Shown here piece after piece: positions 23,539 to 35,600 of a stretch of DNA of 64,000 nt (its first letter is position 1; each line of letters opens with the position of its first letter). This DNA is from Zygnema cylindricum. Taxonomy: Eukaryota > Streptophyta > Zygnematophyceae > Zygnematales > Zygnemataceae. A program made the position numbers and the translations under genes. The stretch spans positions 1 to 64,000 of the forward strand of contig JBBHKE010002156.1 in the NCBI GenBank assembly GCA_037447655.1, given 5' to 3'. The notes under the pieces were generated by a model. That model was not told the DNA's origin and ran no database searches. It saw only the letters and a list, made by a program, of their open reading frames with translations.

Positions 23539-26500
23539 CCCCTCTCTCCCCCTCTCTCTCTCTCCTTCTCTCTCCCTCCCTCCTCCCTCTCTCCCTCCCT
23601 CCCTCCCTCCCTCCTCCTCCCTCCCTCCTGTTGTTCTACAACCACCGTTGCAAGAGGAGAACCAGCAGTAGTAGTGGAAGTAGACATGAAAAACAGCAGA
23701 AACTATCAAAGTACCTACTCAACAGCCAACTTTGAACTGACACAAAATATGACTCAGAAAGCCAATATAATTGCAGCCCAAATGACCAAAAATTGCAGCC
23801 CAAATGACTCAGTAAACCATAAGATATGATGTTTGGAAGTCTCCCAAAAACTGCCCTTAGAAAATCATATTCCCAAAACTGGATGCTACAAAATTGGCTA
23901 AGTCCTAAGTTATATACTCACAGTGTGTATCTATTGATCTACACTAATTTGGGTAACCGTTACTACGGTTATTATCCTGACTAACGACAAAGCATCCTAC
24001 CCGGACGTCACTGTACCTCAAAACCCTAATTATTATTTTCTAAAAACTTGATTAATGGAACACTATTTTTTATTACACTAAACTACAAAACAATGTTATT
24101 CAGATATTTCCAGATATTGAACCGTACACAAAATGTTTCAACCGTACACAAAAACGTTCCAAATGCTTAGTCAGCGGTAGTCGCTAAAGTCCAGCCGAAT
24201 GTGGTCGTGTAGTACGAAGCACCTGAGTGCTTCGTCACTTGTGGTCCCACGCGAATCACGCTTGAGGTCCCTCGTGAATCACGCTTGTGGTCCCAGGTGA
24301 ATCGCGTCCGTTGGAACAAATTCAATCGACGATGGTACCGTCGAACTGTACCATATATTTCCGGAATACCCGGTTCAGATCCCGTTCGTCCGATCCTGTG
24401 AATCAAATCGTCAACTGCGTGACGCGTGTGGGTGACTGTCGGCACCACTCCGAAAAACCTGCATACGTTCTTTTGCTGACACGTGTCCCTGTAAAAGTAC
24501 AATACACTCTACTGTACTTTTTGCTACTGTAACGCTAATTAAGGTAAGTACTGTAACGCTAATTAAAGTAAGTATCGCTAATTAAAGTAAGTATTACAGG
24601 AGACTACTTAGAAAATATTCTAAGTTATTTTTACCCCTATTTACTGAAATAAAGATTTATAAATTACAACACCTCCCTCCCTCCCTCCCTCCCTCCCTCC
24701 CTCCCTCCCTCATCTATGTAGCTGGCAAAAGGTGACATCACAGTTACATCTGCTTGGTACCATAAACCGTGTTGACTCTATCATGGGCCACTCATCTGTT
24801 TGTTTTTGATGGTTTTACCTCTCCTATGTTACTCTTTACAGGAAGGATGCAAATATGGCATCAAGTAGAGAGTGTGGTGTCAGTAGCCCTCCTTTACCCT
24901 CCTTGTCTACCTTCAAATTGGAGAATAGAGAAGGTGGCGTCTTAAACTACAGGGATGCAGCAAGTAGCACTTTAGAGCGAGAGACATGTGGTGATTTTGG
25001 AGACAGTATAGAGGGGAGACTCACGAGCAGAGAAACAAATGTGAATGGAAAAAATGTTGAAACAGAGTGGAAGAAAGCAACAAAAGAGCAGAGTGCCCAA
25101 ACAAAAGACTTAAGGGCCCTGCTTGGTTTGGAAGGGACTGAGGAGGAAGAAGGCAATTCTGTTTTTGGAAATGAGGTATACACTGAGGTAAGAAAAATAA
25201 CTGGATTACTGTTGGTTGAGACTTTTCCATGTTGAGGTACTCAATGTTTGTTTCTGATTTGTTTGTAAGCTACACCGTGAGTCGCTATTAACGTTAATAA
25301 CACTGATTCCGTGCCGGAATTTTTGCCCCCTGACCCCAAATTATTTACTTTAATAGCGATTCACAGGTAGCTTAATAGGTTCCACAAAATGGTGAATAGT
25401 TAATTTAGAAGCAACGTATAGTCTCTTTTGTTTGTGTGCTATCTTTGATGCTTACAGCGGTTCTTTGCTTGTCGAGTTGAAAAACTTGTATATGGCATGA
25501 AGGAAAACCTCTTTGTTTTGATTAAATCGTTTTGTTGTTTTAGGATTTCGATTGTCTGAATATTTTTGGTTTGTTTTGGCATATGGCTCTTGAGTTGTGC
25601 ACAGGCTCTCAGAAGTCCCAAAGTGAATTCGAGAGTTGAGAAAGACGAGGGGACAATTACGTTCAAGGGCCAGACCAGCAAGAGAAGTTCGAGCAGTTTA
25701 CTATCACCCAATCATGACGACCTTTTTGATGATGAAGGTGAGCTTTGCAGTGCATTAAAATGGTATTGGATTCAACTCTAAAGAGAAGAAGGAAAATTGA
25801 CACCTTATATTTAAGGTCATTACATTCATATGCAAAAAAGTTGAGGAAAATACCGTTAACTCACTTTGGAGTCTGCATTCGGCATTGATGTATCCAGTAC
25901 TCTAAGGACTTGGCGTGTTTTGCAGTTCAAAAGGTTTGTTATTGCAAAATCAGAAAAGTGTTTCTGAAGTTTTGGAAAGTCCTCGATGTGGGCATATCTT
26001 GGATGACAATACTAGGTACTGGAGGGAACAAAGTAGTTGTATGGAAAACAAAGTTCTTGTTAAACGACCTTCAAGAGCTCAAAAACTATTTAACAAGTCT
26101 GATGTGTTTGGGGTTTTGGCAGAGCCTGCGACAGGAAGAGAGAAAGACAAAAACGGAATGAGTGGGGAAACATTGCCGTCACTATGGAAACTTCCTCTCC
26201 CTCCTAAGACCAGTACATTAAAGTCAGTTCTGGGGCCGAGTAACAAACTATCTGGGGGTAATAAACTGTCTGGTGGGAGTCTGTTTGATGATGACGAGGA
26301 CGACATTTTCATTAATGGCAACAATGATTCAGAATATGGACAATCTCCTCCTGTTGAAGGTAGAAAGGAGGGGCCTTCCATGAAGGTTGTGGGACATGAG
26401 AACATGGAGAAGGCAGTAGGCATGGATAGGAGTCAAAGAAAAGGATTGGTTGATGGACCTATAGGAAAAGGGAATGGAGATTTGGGAAGCAAGAGTTCAG

Positions 26501-28170
26501 TCATTAGTAGGTGGGACGGGGTCAAAGAACAGTTTTCGCAATTGCGAGATAATAAAGATCGTGATGCCGAAGGTGATGAGTCAGAAAATGTGGGAGGGGA
26601 AAAAAATGGAAATAGGTGGATGGGGAACCAAGACAGTAGGGGAAGGGATAATGGCAATATTATGGTGAACAAAGAGAGTATTGGAAGTGGTTTTCCTGGA
26701 AAGAAGGATAAACTTCCTTTGAAGGGAACTTTGTTTAATGACTTCGAAGAGGATGAACTGGAGAATGACTTGAACGAGAAAGATATAGATGAGAATTTAT
26801 TCAGAAAGCGAACAGAAGTAGACAAGTCACGGAGTGGAATGACACATGAAACTGTGAGTGAAGGGAGGGTAACTCAAAATGTGAATGATTCAGGTCATGA
26901 AAGAGGGAAAGAGCTGTCTGGACATACTGGAGCACTGTTTGATTCTTCCAAAACAACAACAAATGCAGGGAAAACTTCTAGGTACAGAGGACTATTTGAT
27001 GACAGTGATGACAGTGAGGAGGACGAAAAAGAAGTTTCAGGAGCTAATAACTTTGGCTCTCACAGTGTCATGGAAGGGACAGAGAGAGGGACGGAGAGAG
27101 GGAGCGAAAGGACAAATGATAAGGATGGTGCTAACGAGAGTCACACGCGATTGGAAAATAAGGTGTCTTTGTCATTTTCCCACGAGACAAATGAGTCAGC
27201 TGAACTGCCAGGTGTCAGACCATCCATGAGACTTGGCTTATTGGCTGCTGTCGCGTCTAGAAAACCCGTTATTGAAGACTCGGAGGATGAGTTTGAGGAG
27301 GCCGAATCAGACAGAGAAGAAAAAAGAATACCAAAAACGTTGCCTCAAGTTCAGCAAAAACCTCCAGTGGTATTCGGTAAAGTACCAGAGAAGGGAGGTT
27401 TGGAAACAGGTAAGGGAAGAGGTGACATTGGGAGTGGAAATCTTGTGGGAGGAGAGAAAGATAAGAGTAACATTGGTGAAAGTGGGGTTCAAACTACAGA
27501 GGTCAAGCTAAAAGAAGTAGTGATGTTGGAAGAGCAAAGAACTGGTGTGACTTTGTTTCATGGTTTGGGTGATGCTTTGAAGAAAAAAACAGGTGGAAGA
27601 GGTTTGTTTGATAGTGACAGTGATGAGTCAGAAAATGAAGGTTGGGTGGAAAGTTCTCAAAACAGATCATTTGGTTCAACTTCGTCTCTTCGAGAAGAGG
27701 AGGGAGGAGAACAGGTAGTAATCGTGAATGAGGAGCTCATATTTGATAGGAATGGGAGCCATGAGAAAAATGGGAGGGAGGAATTTTCGGAGAGTAAGAA
27801 ATCGAATGGAAATAGGTTTACTGGGAACGTTGGCAGTTTATTGAATCCTCCGAAAGAAAAAATAGATTTTCAGCATGGAGATAAAGAGGGCAGTTCGAAT
27901 TTCGGTGAAGATATAAATGACTTTCAGAGAGGGAGAGGATTAAAAAATAATGCAAGCAAAGAAAATTCCTTGTCAACCAAGTCAGGGCTTGCGATTCAGG
28001 AAAACCGATTACAAAATAAGGATGTCAATTTGGGTAAAAGTGGTTTTGATTGGAGTGAGAGAACCGAAAAACCAACCATAGAAAAGAGATTTCAGTCGTT
28101 GTTTGGGGATGATGACGATGAAAATGAAGAAGAAGACGCTCTTTTTGGGCCTTTAGTTGGCAAAAGATGA
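20408..28170 (+). CDS. WASHC2: FAM21/WASHC2-like subunit of the WASH complex
   Basis: Nine exons were read by phase: 20408-20572, 20838-21065, 21515-21596, 22078-22214, 22878-23055, 23351-23456, 24842-25187, 25605-25737 and about 25907-28170. The last acceptor is uncertain, because the obvious TTTTGCAG at 25918 gives the wrong frame. Together they encode about 1210 residues; the N-terminal exon is missing. The head has LLNWMEAFSGKL, SSLIAQVKALDTSLQNT and LSSTQFVEN, matching the animal FAM21 head (LLQFLQEF, LSNTQFIEN), then RPLPHIIGSSNF...GLGDL, matching its RPLPYLIGSKLF...GLGEL. The 750-residue tail repeats acidic LF motifs: SLFDDDEDDIF, TLFNDFEEDELEN, GLFDDSDDSEEDE, GLFDSDSDESENE, SLFGDDDDENEEEDALFG. 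In animals these motifs bind retromer VPS35 on endosomes, and the head binds the WASH core. Strong head plus tail agreement makes the call firm. Confidence 0.88.
22260..22886 (+). repeat. Direct duplication in a FAM21 intron including the acceptor of exon 5
   Basis: ATGGAAGGT...GACTGGTTCT...TTGACCCCGTGTTAA near 22260-22375 recurs at 22723-22835. GGTTGCATTTCGGGCTCAG recurs at 22655-22673 and 22859-22877, the latter being the real acceptor. The offset changes from 463 to 204 bp because copy 1 contains about 259 extra bases, including the TIR element at 22421-22634. Copy 2 therefore shows roughly the pre-insertion sequence. Confidence 0.75.
22421..22634. mobile_element. Degenerate TIR element inside a duplicated intron segment
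   Basis: Left end TACAGCTGAATCTCTATTAG and right end CTAATAGTGACTCGAAGTGTA are imperfect inverted repeats of the TACACCG family. It is absent from the paralogous segment at 22723-22886. Confidence 0.55.
23493..23632. repeat. (CT)n/(CCCT)n pyrimidine tract
   Basis: A low-complexity tract inside FAM21 intron 6, 40 bp after the donor. Long Ser/Leu/Pro and Arg/Glu frames over it are artefacts. Confidence 0.9.
24530..24600 (+). repeat. Three short tandem copies of ACGCTAATTAAAGTAAGTA
   Basis: Tandem units of about 20-24 bp within FAM21 intron 6; the ATTAAAGTAAGTA part supplies several donor-like GTAAGTA strings. Confidence 0.75.
24668..24712. repeat. (CCCT)n microsatellite
   Basis: Eleven near-perfect CCCT/CTCC units, 130 bp before the acceptor of FAM21 exon 7. 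Confidence 0.95.
25271..25369. mobile_element. 99-bp miniature TIR element
   Basis: TACACCGTGAGTCGCTATTA and TAATAGCGATTCACAGGTA are terminal inverted repeats around a short core. It lies in FAM21 intron 7 and is the smallest member of the TACACCG family seen here. Confidence 0.7.
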
Positions 28171-28858
28171 AGAAGCAAATTCTTGAGGAAGCAAATCTTC
28201 ATTTTTTTTTAGAGAATTTGCACGATTTCTTTGCACGAGGAACTTTTCTGCAGTTTGGTCGTAAAATTTGTGGCTTGTTCGTCAAATCTGCTCTATGATT
28301 GGACAAATTGGAGAGGTGTCGATGGTGTAGGCGGTTGAAAAGATAGGGTGTGTACCGACAATTTCAACAAGCGTTTTCCTTAAAAGTAGCATTTTAATGT
28401 ACATTTTGTGAATCTGTTTAATATCATTTTTCTCTATTTCTTTTTGTTGTTTTAAAAGAACCATTAACCGTATTTTTATTCAAATCGTGTTAAGCAAGGT
28501 TCGTAACCGACAATACTGTGGTGTGAATGCTCTTGTCCAGACTAGACTTCCATGTTGTGGAAAAACTATCGGCAGCTTGTAACAAGAAGCTAATATTGTT
28601 TGTTATTAAAAAAACTCTAAAAACAATCGTAGTTATCGTCGTCACCATTATCATCATCATGTCAATTTTTCCATTGCCACAATGGATGCAATGGGCTACA
28701 AAAGTGTAGCATTGTCGTGGCTCAGGCGAGGTTATGAAAGTGTGCATGTCGCTACTCTTCCATAATGTATTATTGTGTATAATGTATACATTATTATACA
28801 TTATATAAAATAATGTATTCTTTCATTATTGTGTTGTTTGTTTTTGGCTGATTACCAA
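28171..28858. other. 3' flank of the FAM21-like gene with an AT palindrome
   Basis: Untranslated or intergenic sequence. At about 28762-28825 a repetitive, largely self-complementary AT sequence (AATGTATACATTATTATACA and neighbours) could form a hairpin or cruciform. No gene is seen. Confidence 0.5.
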
Positions 28859-28865
28859 TGTGTTC

Positions 28866-29757
28866 CAAACCACCTTCCGACCCGGATCCACAGTATTTTT
28901 CACGGGATTCACGGGATCGAGAGTACCTTTACAGAATAGACCATAAAATGCGGCGTCGTGTTGGCCAACTAAAAGACAAAACACAAAGCTTCCATATGTA
29001 TAAAGTCTTATTAATGTTATTCACATACAGAGTGTCGTTGACTACAATGCAGTCTCTGTGGTTACGACGCCTGTCCATGAGCATTCCGTCAAAGTGAAAG
29101 ACCTCTAGAAGGTCGTTATCTAAAGCAGGAATTGCAGAGAAATTGGAGTCAAGTGGTCAATGATTCATTCATGGTTGAGACAAAGATAAGCTGTACAAAA
29201 TAAACAAAGAATGAGACAAAATTCTTTTACTCGCAGTCTCCACAACAAACAATTGTCGACCATAATCTCTTTTAGAAAGCAAAAGCGGCAATTTCGGTCG
29301 CAAAAGGCTTACACAAACCACCTTCCGAGCCGGATCCACAGTATTTTTCACGGGATTCATGAGATCGAGAGTACCTTTACAGAATAGACCATAAAAAGCG
29401 GCGTCGTGTTGGCCAACTAAAAGACAAAACATAAAGCTTCCATATGTATAAAGTCTTATTAATGCTATTCACATACAGTGTCGTTGACTACAATGCAGTC
29501 TCTGTGGTTACGACACCTGTCCATGAGCATTCCGTCAAAGTGAAAGACCTCTAGAAGGTCGTGATCTAAAGCAGGAATTGCAGAGAAATTGGAGTTAAGT
29601 GGTCAATGATTCATACAATGGTTGAGACAAAAATAAGCTGTACGAAATAAAAAAAGAATGAGACAAAATTATTTTACTCGCAGTCTCCACAACAAACAAT
29701 TGTCAACCATAATCTTTTTTAGAAAACAAAAGCAGCAATTTCGGTCGCAAGAAGCTT
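28866..29757 (+). repeat. Tandem duplication of a 448-bp unit
   Basis: The unit beginning CAAACCACCTTCCGA at 28866 starts again at 29314. Both copies run through the same landmarks (GGATCCACAGTATTTTTCAC, CTAGAAGGTCGT, ACAACAAACAATTGTC) with a few percent of differences. No credible coding frame runs through it. Confidence 0.9.
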
Positions 29758-32626
29758 ACAAAATACGACCAAACCCTAAGAAATGTAAAAATAAATATGA
29801 ATAATTGTCAACTTAACAAAATGCAAATTTATCAGCAACAAAACACGATAATATTAAAACCCGAAAATAAAAGAGAAAAAAAAATGACAACAGCAAAAAA
29901 AAAAAAACAAAAGCCAAAATAGTCTCGATAGAAAAACAAAGGTAAAACCGCCAAACTTTGTAACTTTTTTTTTAATGTCCCCCTCCAATTTGCACCCTAA
30001 TAATAATAATAATAATAAAACACAAGCTCCGACCATTTCTCCCGTCCAATCAGATTTCACCTTCGAGCGGTTCTCCTTTGAAATCGACAATTCCGAAATC
30101 CAGTTTCAGGAAACTGACCGCGAAATTCTCATTGAATAAACAGGACGAGTGGCCAATCAAATGACCCGAAGTTTTTGTTGACTCTATATGAGCACTGTTG
30201 TACGGTACTCTGACTTTCGTACGGCTTGTTTATAGGGAAGTATCCACGATAAGTGGCCGGTCGGAACAGAAGTGGGGGAGTATCGTACACATTTCGTGCT
30301 CTGGCGGTCTGCTCAAGCAAAGTGACAAAATTGACAAACAAGAATATTAAAATACGAATATTTTTTAGTTTCGGGACGGCTGGGCGGTAGCGCCTGCTTT
30401 TTGTGAAAAAGTTGACGTACTATTTTGTCGTGATTGTGTCCATAGTTAATGAAAGGGGCAACTGCGGTATCAATTGTCTTATCATCATCAACGGGTACGA
30501 ATCTGCGAAATTTATAATACTGTAGATGACGGCATACGACAAACTACACAGTACTGTGACTTTGAGATTTTCGTACGATCGTACACTATTGTACATTTTA
30601 GAAAAGCACTAAAGCAGTCCCTTTTGGTAACCGTACATATGTTTTGATTATGTCTTACGTTGCATTGGCCGTGTGTTTTGTACGGACATTAAAAGGTTTT
30701 GTCCCAAAAATTTTGTGCGCACGTCTACAACTTGCAAAGTGAATATATGACACATGTCACAGCTCTCAAAAGAATGCTGATACTTTTCAGTTTTCTCGTG
30801 CGCAATCGTATGCATCTGTACACAAACGACATAAATACTGTGGATGTTGACGTCACTCTCACATTTCCGTGCGATTTTTCGTACATACTTTGCCGGCAAC
30901 GTCCACGGTCAGAACGTGAGTATATTTTTGAAGGCGGCCGGTTGCGAACTCGTTACGTTACAGATGGTCCACGTACTATGCACGATGGCAACCGCAAATG
31001 CAAATGCTTAAACGGCCGTAAGAATCTGGGACGTCAGGACGCTGCTACAGACAGAAAAAAAATGCTAGGAACAAGCGGTTGTATTTACCTCTCGAACGGT
31101 GGATGAGAGGTGCGAAATTTCTGGCGAGGAAATGCCGTCAGAGTATAGGTGACAATTTCTAGGGTTTGCGTACGGAACATGGAGTTTGGAACTAACGGCC
31201 CTTCTTCGGTTGTTCTCACGGCTGTTTACTTAAATTGGCTTTAGTACCGACTTTGTGAATGGGACGTGTACTTTTTCTAACCTACCATGTTTTCAAACGG
31301 CCGGCTACAAAAATGCTTCACCTTTTGACTGTAGGCGTTGCCCTCAAAACAGGTATAAAAAAGCGCACGGAAATGTGAAGATGACGTCAAATACTGCAGT
31401 TACAACGAACCGGGAGTGAGAAAACCGTCTTCCATTACTTGTATTATTTAAGTTGTCGTATATCAGGAGTTACAATATTTCCATACCTTTTGACAATATA
31501 GTACGATTCCACGCGTCGATGCTGTTTCACCACTTAGAGAAAGTATCCAACACGTGTCAAGCAGCGAAGTGTTTGCATAATTGACAAGTGTTTCAAGTTC
31601 CCCGGAGGTACAATTCGAGAAATTGTTGCTTGACAATTGACATTTATGAGGATCTGCACGTGTGAAAGGCAATTCTGTATCGTCCGTCCATTTGAAAAGT
31701 TTCCAGAAGGGTATCGTGACGGGATTCCTTTTAATTTTCATTCTTTTCCTGGAGCACGTGAGTATGTGTACGGACAAGCCGATTCCAGTTTCACGAAATT
31801 AGAAAAACGCCAATGCAGCATCATCCTTACAGTTGGATACAGGTGATTATTATGACGTCATTTCACTGTTAGGATTGTACTTTACGACGTCAGACTTAAT
31901 TATTGTTACTGACGTAATGAGATTCGAACAGTTTTCAAGCCTGAGTTGTCGCCAGGTGATTCTACTGACGTCACTTGTAAGTCATTTCCTAAAAAGGACT
32001 GACGGTACGGATATTTCAACCTGTTGATCGTACAATCATGTGAACTCCTTGTCTGGAAAGCTCATCTCAACCGTCAAAATTTTCCCTATCTCAACCGTTG
32101 AAACTACATCTTTCTTCAACTTCAGATCTTCGTCTATCCCAGCCGTGGAAAAGACATCTATCGCACGTGTGAAAAGTATGCCTATCTTAACCGTTGAAAG
32201 TACACTGCGCCTATTTCATTGTACTTTAAATTGGCGCGTGGCGCATAATGATCGGCTGGCTGTACGGCACAAAAGTTAAAATAGAATAACCAGACACCGG
32301 TTAATTGAGTTTGGCTGTTTCGTATTTTTCCTGTTTACAGCTTGTTTCGAAATATTGAAGGGGATTTTGTGAACCGTTCTTTTCACTTTTTGCGACAAAA
32401 ATTACTCCAAGTTGATGATCAATTATTATTATTATTATTTTTATTATTACTGAAGAATTTTTAGTAAAGGTGGAAGCCTCATATAGACATATATTTAAAT
32501 TTTCTCCTAAAAATTAACGCAAAATTTCACATATTTTGTTTAAAAAAAAAAGTGAATACTAGGTGAAATTTAAGCAGATTTGACTTTTTTTTTTTTCCTT
32601 CTTTTTTTTTTTTTTGACCAATCACG
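29758..32626. other. Upstream region of the GT61 gene
   Basis: No supported gene. It holds poly-A/T runs at 29870-29970 and an AAT microsatellite at about 29998-30018. A cluster of TGACGTCA palindromes is listed separately. Confidence 0.45.
30848..31973. promoter_or_regulatory. Cluster of TGACGTCA (bZIP/CRE-type) palindromes
   Basis: Perfect TGACGTCA occurs at 30848-30855, 31382-31389, 31853-31860 and 31966-31973, with near matches CGACGTCA at 31885 and TGACGTAA at 31910. The 8-mer is expected far less than once in 1.1 kb by chance. Such sites are bound by TGA/CREB-type bZIP factors. The nearest downstream gene is the GT61 gene, whose ATG is 650 bp away; function is inferred only. Confidence 0.45.
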
Positions 32627-35600
32627 ATGAGACGATTTCGGATTACTTTTTTAAAAATCCTTTTTTTTTTTTTTTCCCCTTCATTTCTAAACGGGGAAAA
32701 AAAAAACGTTGTCCACGGATGGGGCAAAAAAATCCTTCCCGAAGAAGAAGACAAACTGCGCGAATCGATGTCCGAAAAAGACAAAAACAACGAATATTCG
32801 TTCCTGGACGGTTTGTCCTATTCTCAGAATACGACAAAAATTTCATCCAGCTGTTCCTGCTACGAAATCAAGAACGAGTACTGCTGTTCTCAACCGCTCT
32901 GTATCTGTTCTAATCTCTGTTTTAACGGAAATCAGTTAATAGGTTTAAACGGAGTTCCATGTGAAAATCCAGTTGAAGCTGTTCCAGGGGGTCCCTTAAA
33001 CCCTATTTCTTGTAAGAGGGAGAGACTGTATAAATCAAGTATGGAGAAGTTGTTTGTAGAAAACAAGATTCCTCCCATAGAACACGTGTCAGCTTCTTGG
33101 CTCGCCACACGTGCGAAGGTGAGGTGGCGAATGGGATCGACGTTTCTTTTGTATTTGGACCAAAGTACGACAAATTTGGCCCATTTTGTTTGTAAGTATC
33201 CACACTAATTCTGGTTTGCAAGTTGGTACCTTGTCGTTCCGATGAAATTACATTTTTTGTAAAAAAAAAATATAAAAGAGGTGTTTTTATAAAACTTTTT
33301 TTTTTAAGTAAAAACGATTTTATGAGTAGAACCTTTTTTATAGCTGAAGCACTTTTATAATTTTTTTTTTTTTTACCGTCACATTTTTTAAAAATTCACA
33401 CTTTATGAAACATTTTGGGAACTTGGAACTGTCACATTTAAAAAAAAAAGTCTTATAAAGCGTTTTTTGAAACTTTTAGAGGTACATTTTATAGCATATT
33501 TGCAGTGATACATTTTTTTCGCAAATTGTTGGACAAAAACAGTGTTTTTTTTTATATATATTTATATTTTTTTCTGTTAGATTGAGTACATAAGGATAAA
33601 ACAAATCTTGGAAATTGTGCACTTTTCAATTTTAATTTTTCTTTCCGAAGAAATTGAAAACAAAAATATTTGAAAAACAAATATTGTTTTTTTTTAAATT
33701 AAATTGAAACCTATCCCTAATCTCATATCTAATATGCTAAGAGCTTTTTTTATTTTTATTTTGGTTAAAATTTTCATGCATTTCAAAACTATTCCCTAAT
33801 AAGACATACGCCTCAGAAATTACATTTTTCAAGTAGTCTATTTTTTTTTTTTGTAATAATTGTCAATAATTTTTCAATGTAAAATCAAAAATTACAACAA
33901 AGTATCAAAATATAATTTTTTTGTGACCACAATGTTAGGGAAGAAAATAGCGTTGACTTTCTAAAATGTTCCATGTCAAGAAACTTGTCCTGATTTAAAC
34001 CCAATGTCCAATATTTAATGTTGATTTATTATTTATGCTCCATATTCATATCAAATGCCTAACATTAAAGTTTCAATATCTCAATTTTTTTTTCCTCGCC
34101 TTCGTCTTCCGATGCTAATTTTAATTTTCATGTCAATGGGTTATTTTCATATCTATGTGTTAGGGAACCATTATTACCATAAATAACAATTTAAACGTCC
34201 AACAAAAAAACAGAACTAAAAACTTGATGGTTACTATGTAATGTGTAATATGTAATGTCTAATGTATAACCTATCATAATCATGTAATGTATTCTAATAT
34301 ATAATGTGTCTAATGTAATGTATAATGTATAATGTAATTTATATAGTGTATGCCTAATATAATGTAGTGTAATGTATTTAATTATGTTCAATGTAATGTA
34401 TCATCTTAATGTATTGTTGTATATAATGTCAATGTCCAATGTTTAAAGTAAAATTTCTAAGGTCTAGTGTGTTATTTCTAATGTCAATGTCCAATGTTTA
34501 ATGTAAAATTACTAATGCCTAGTGTATTTCTAATGTCTAGTGTGTTATTTATAATGTCCAATGTCAATATCCAATGTCGAATCTATAATCTATAATGTCT
34601 AATGTCAATGTCCAGTGTCCAATTTCCAACTTTCTCTACAGTCAGCCAATCCTACAGTACTAGAAGTTTTCTCAAACACATTTAAAACATTCTTGAAAAG
34701 ACCTTGGAAGAAATGCTTACAATTGGTCCATTATACTTACACAGTGTCCTTACTAAGACAATAGCTAGTTTATCCTTCTATGTTCTTTGTGCCCTTTTAT
34801 TGAATCTCTTACTCCTATTTACTCCTACCTCGTTTGAAATTCTTCATGCTTTATCTCAACTCTACCCCTTTTTGCTCCCCAATCCTCTCTGTCTTTCATG
34901 CTCCTCTATCTACTTTAGTACCTCTCTTTAGCTCCTTGCTCCGTCGATGACTATCCTTTACTTTATCTCTTCCCTCACCTATTCTCACCTTCTCCCTTTC
35001 CCACCCTCTCTCTCCCTCTCCCCCTCCCCCTCTCCCTCTCTCTCCCTCTCCCTCCCTATCCCTCCCTCCCTCCCTCCCTCCCCCAGCCAAGGCTACTCCT
35101 CATACTCCTCTATCTCTTCCCTCACCTCTTCCCACCTCTTCTCACTTCTCCCTCTCCCTCCCTCCCTCCCTCCCTCCCTCTTCCTCCCTCTCCCTCCCCC
35201 CCTCTCCAGCCAAGGCCCACCAGCTCCTCCTGGCTAACAACGCCACGGTGGCGGCCCTCAGAGGGCGCATCGACCGCATCATCCTGCACCGCCACGTGGC
35301 GCAGCGCCAGAGGTAGAGCTACGTCACGCCTCATTTGCGGCCCGATATGCCTCTTTTAAGACCGAATGCTTCGAGAGAGGAGGGGGGGAGGGAGAGGGGG
35401 GGGGAGAGGAGGGGGGAGGGGGGGGGGGGGAGGGGGGGGGGGGGGAGGGGAGGGACGGAGAGAGGGGAGAGGGAGAGAGTAGGGAGGGAGAGATACCTCT
35501 TTTGTAACCGAATATCCCTTTTAAAACCCTCTTGGTTTTTGGTTTCAGCCTCTAACTTTTGGCATTGCCATGTGGCATAGCGTCACCGAATACCTTCTTT

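Noticed and set aside
26079-27511. Minus-strand and other-frame ORFs of 60-130 codons within the FAM21 tail exon
   Set aside because: Shadows of the 751-codon exon; serine- or Lys/Arg-rich complement of acidic repeats.
30699-31106. 135-codon + frame upstream of the GT61 gene
   Set aside because: No recognisable motif, and it lies in GTAC/GACGTC-rich intergenic sequence; likely chance.
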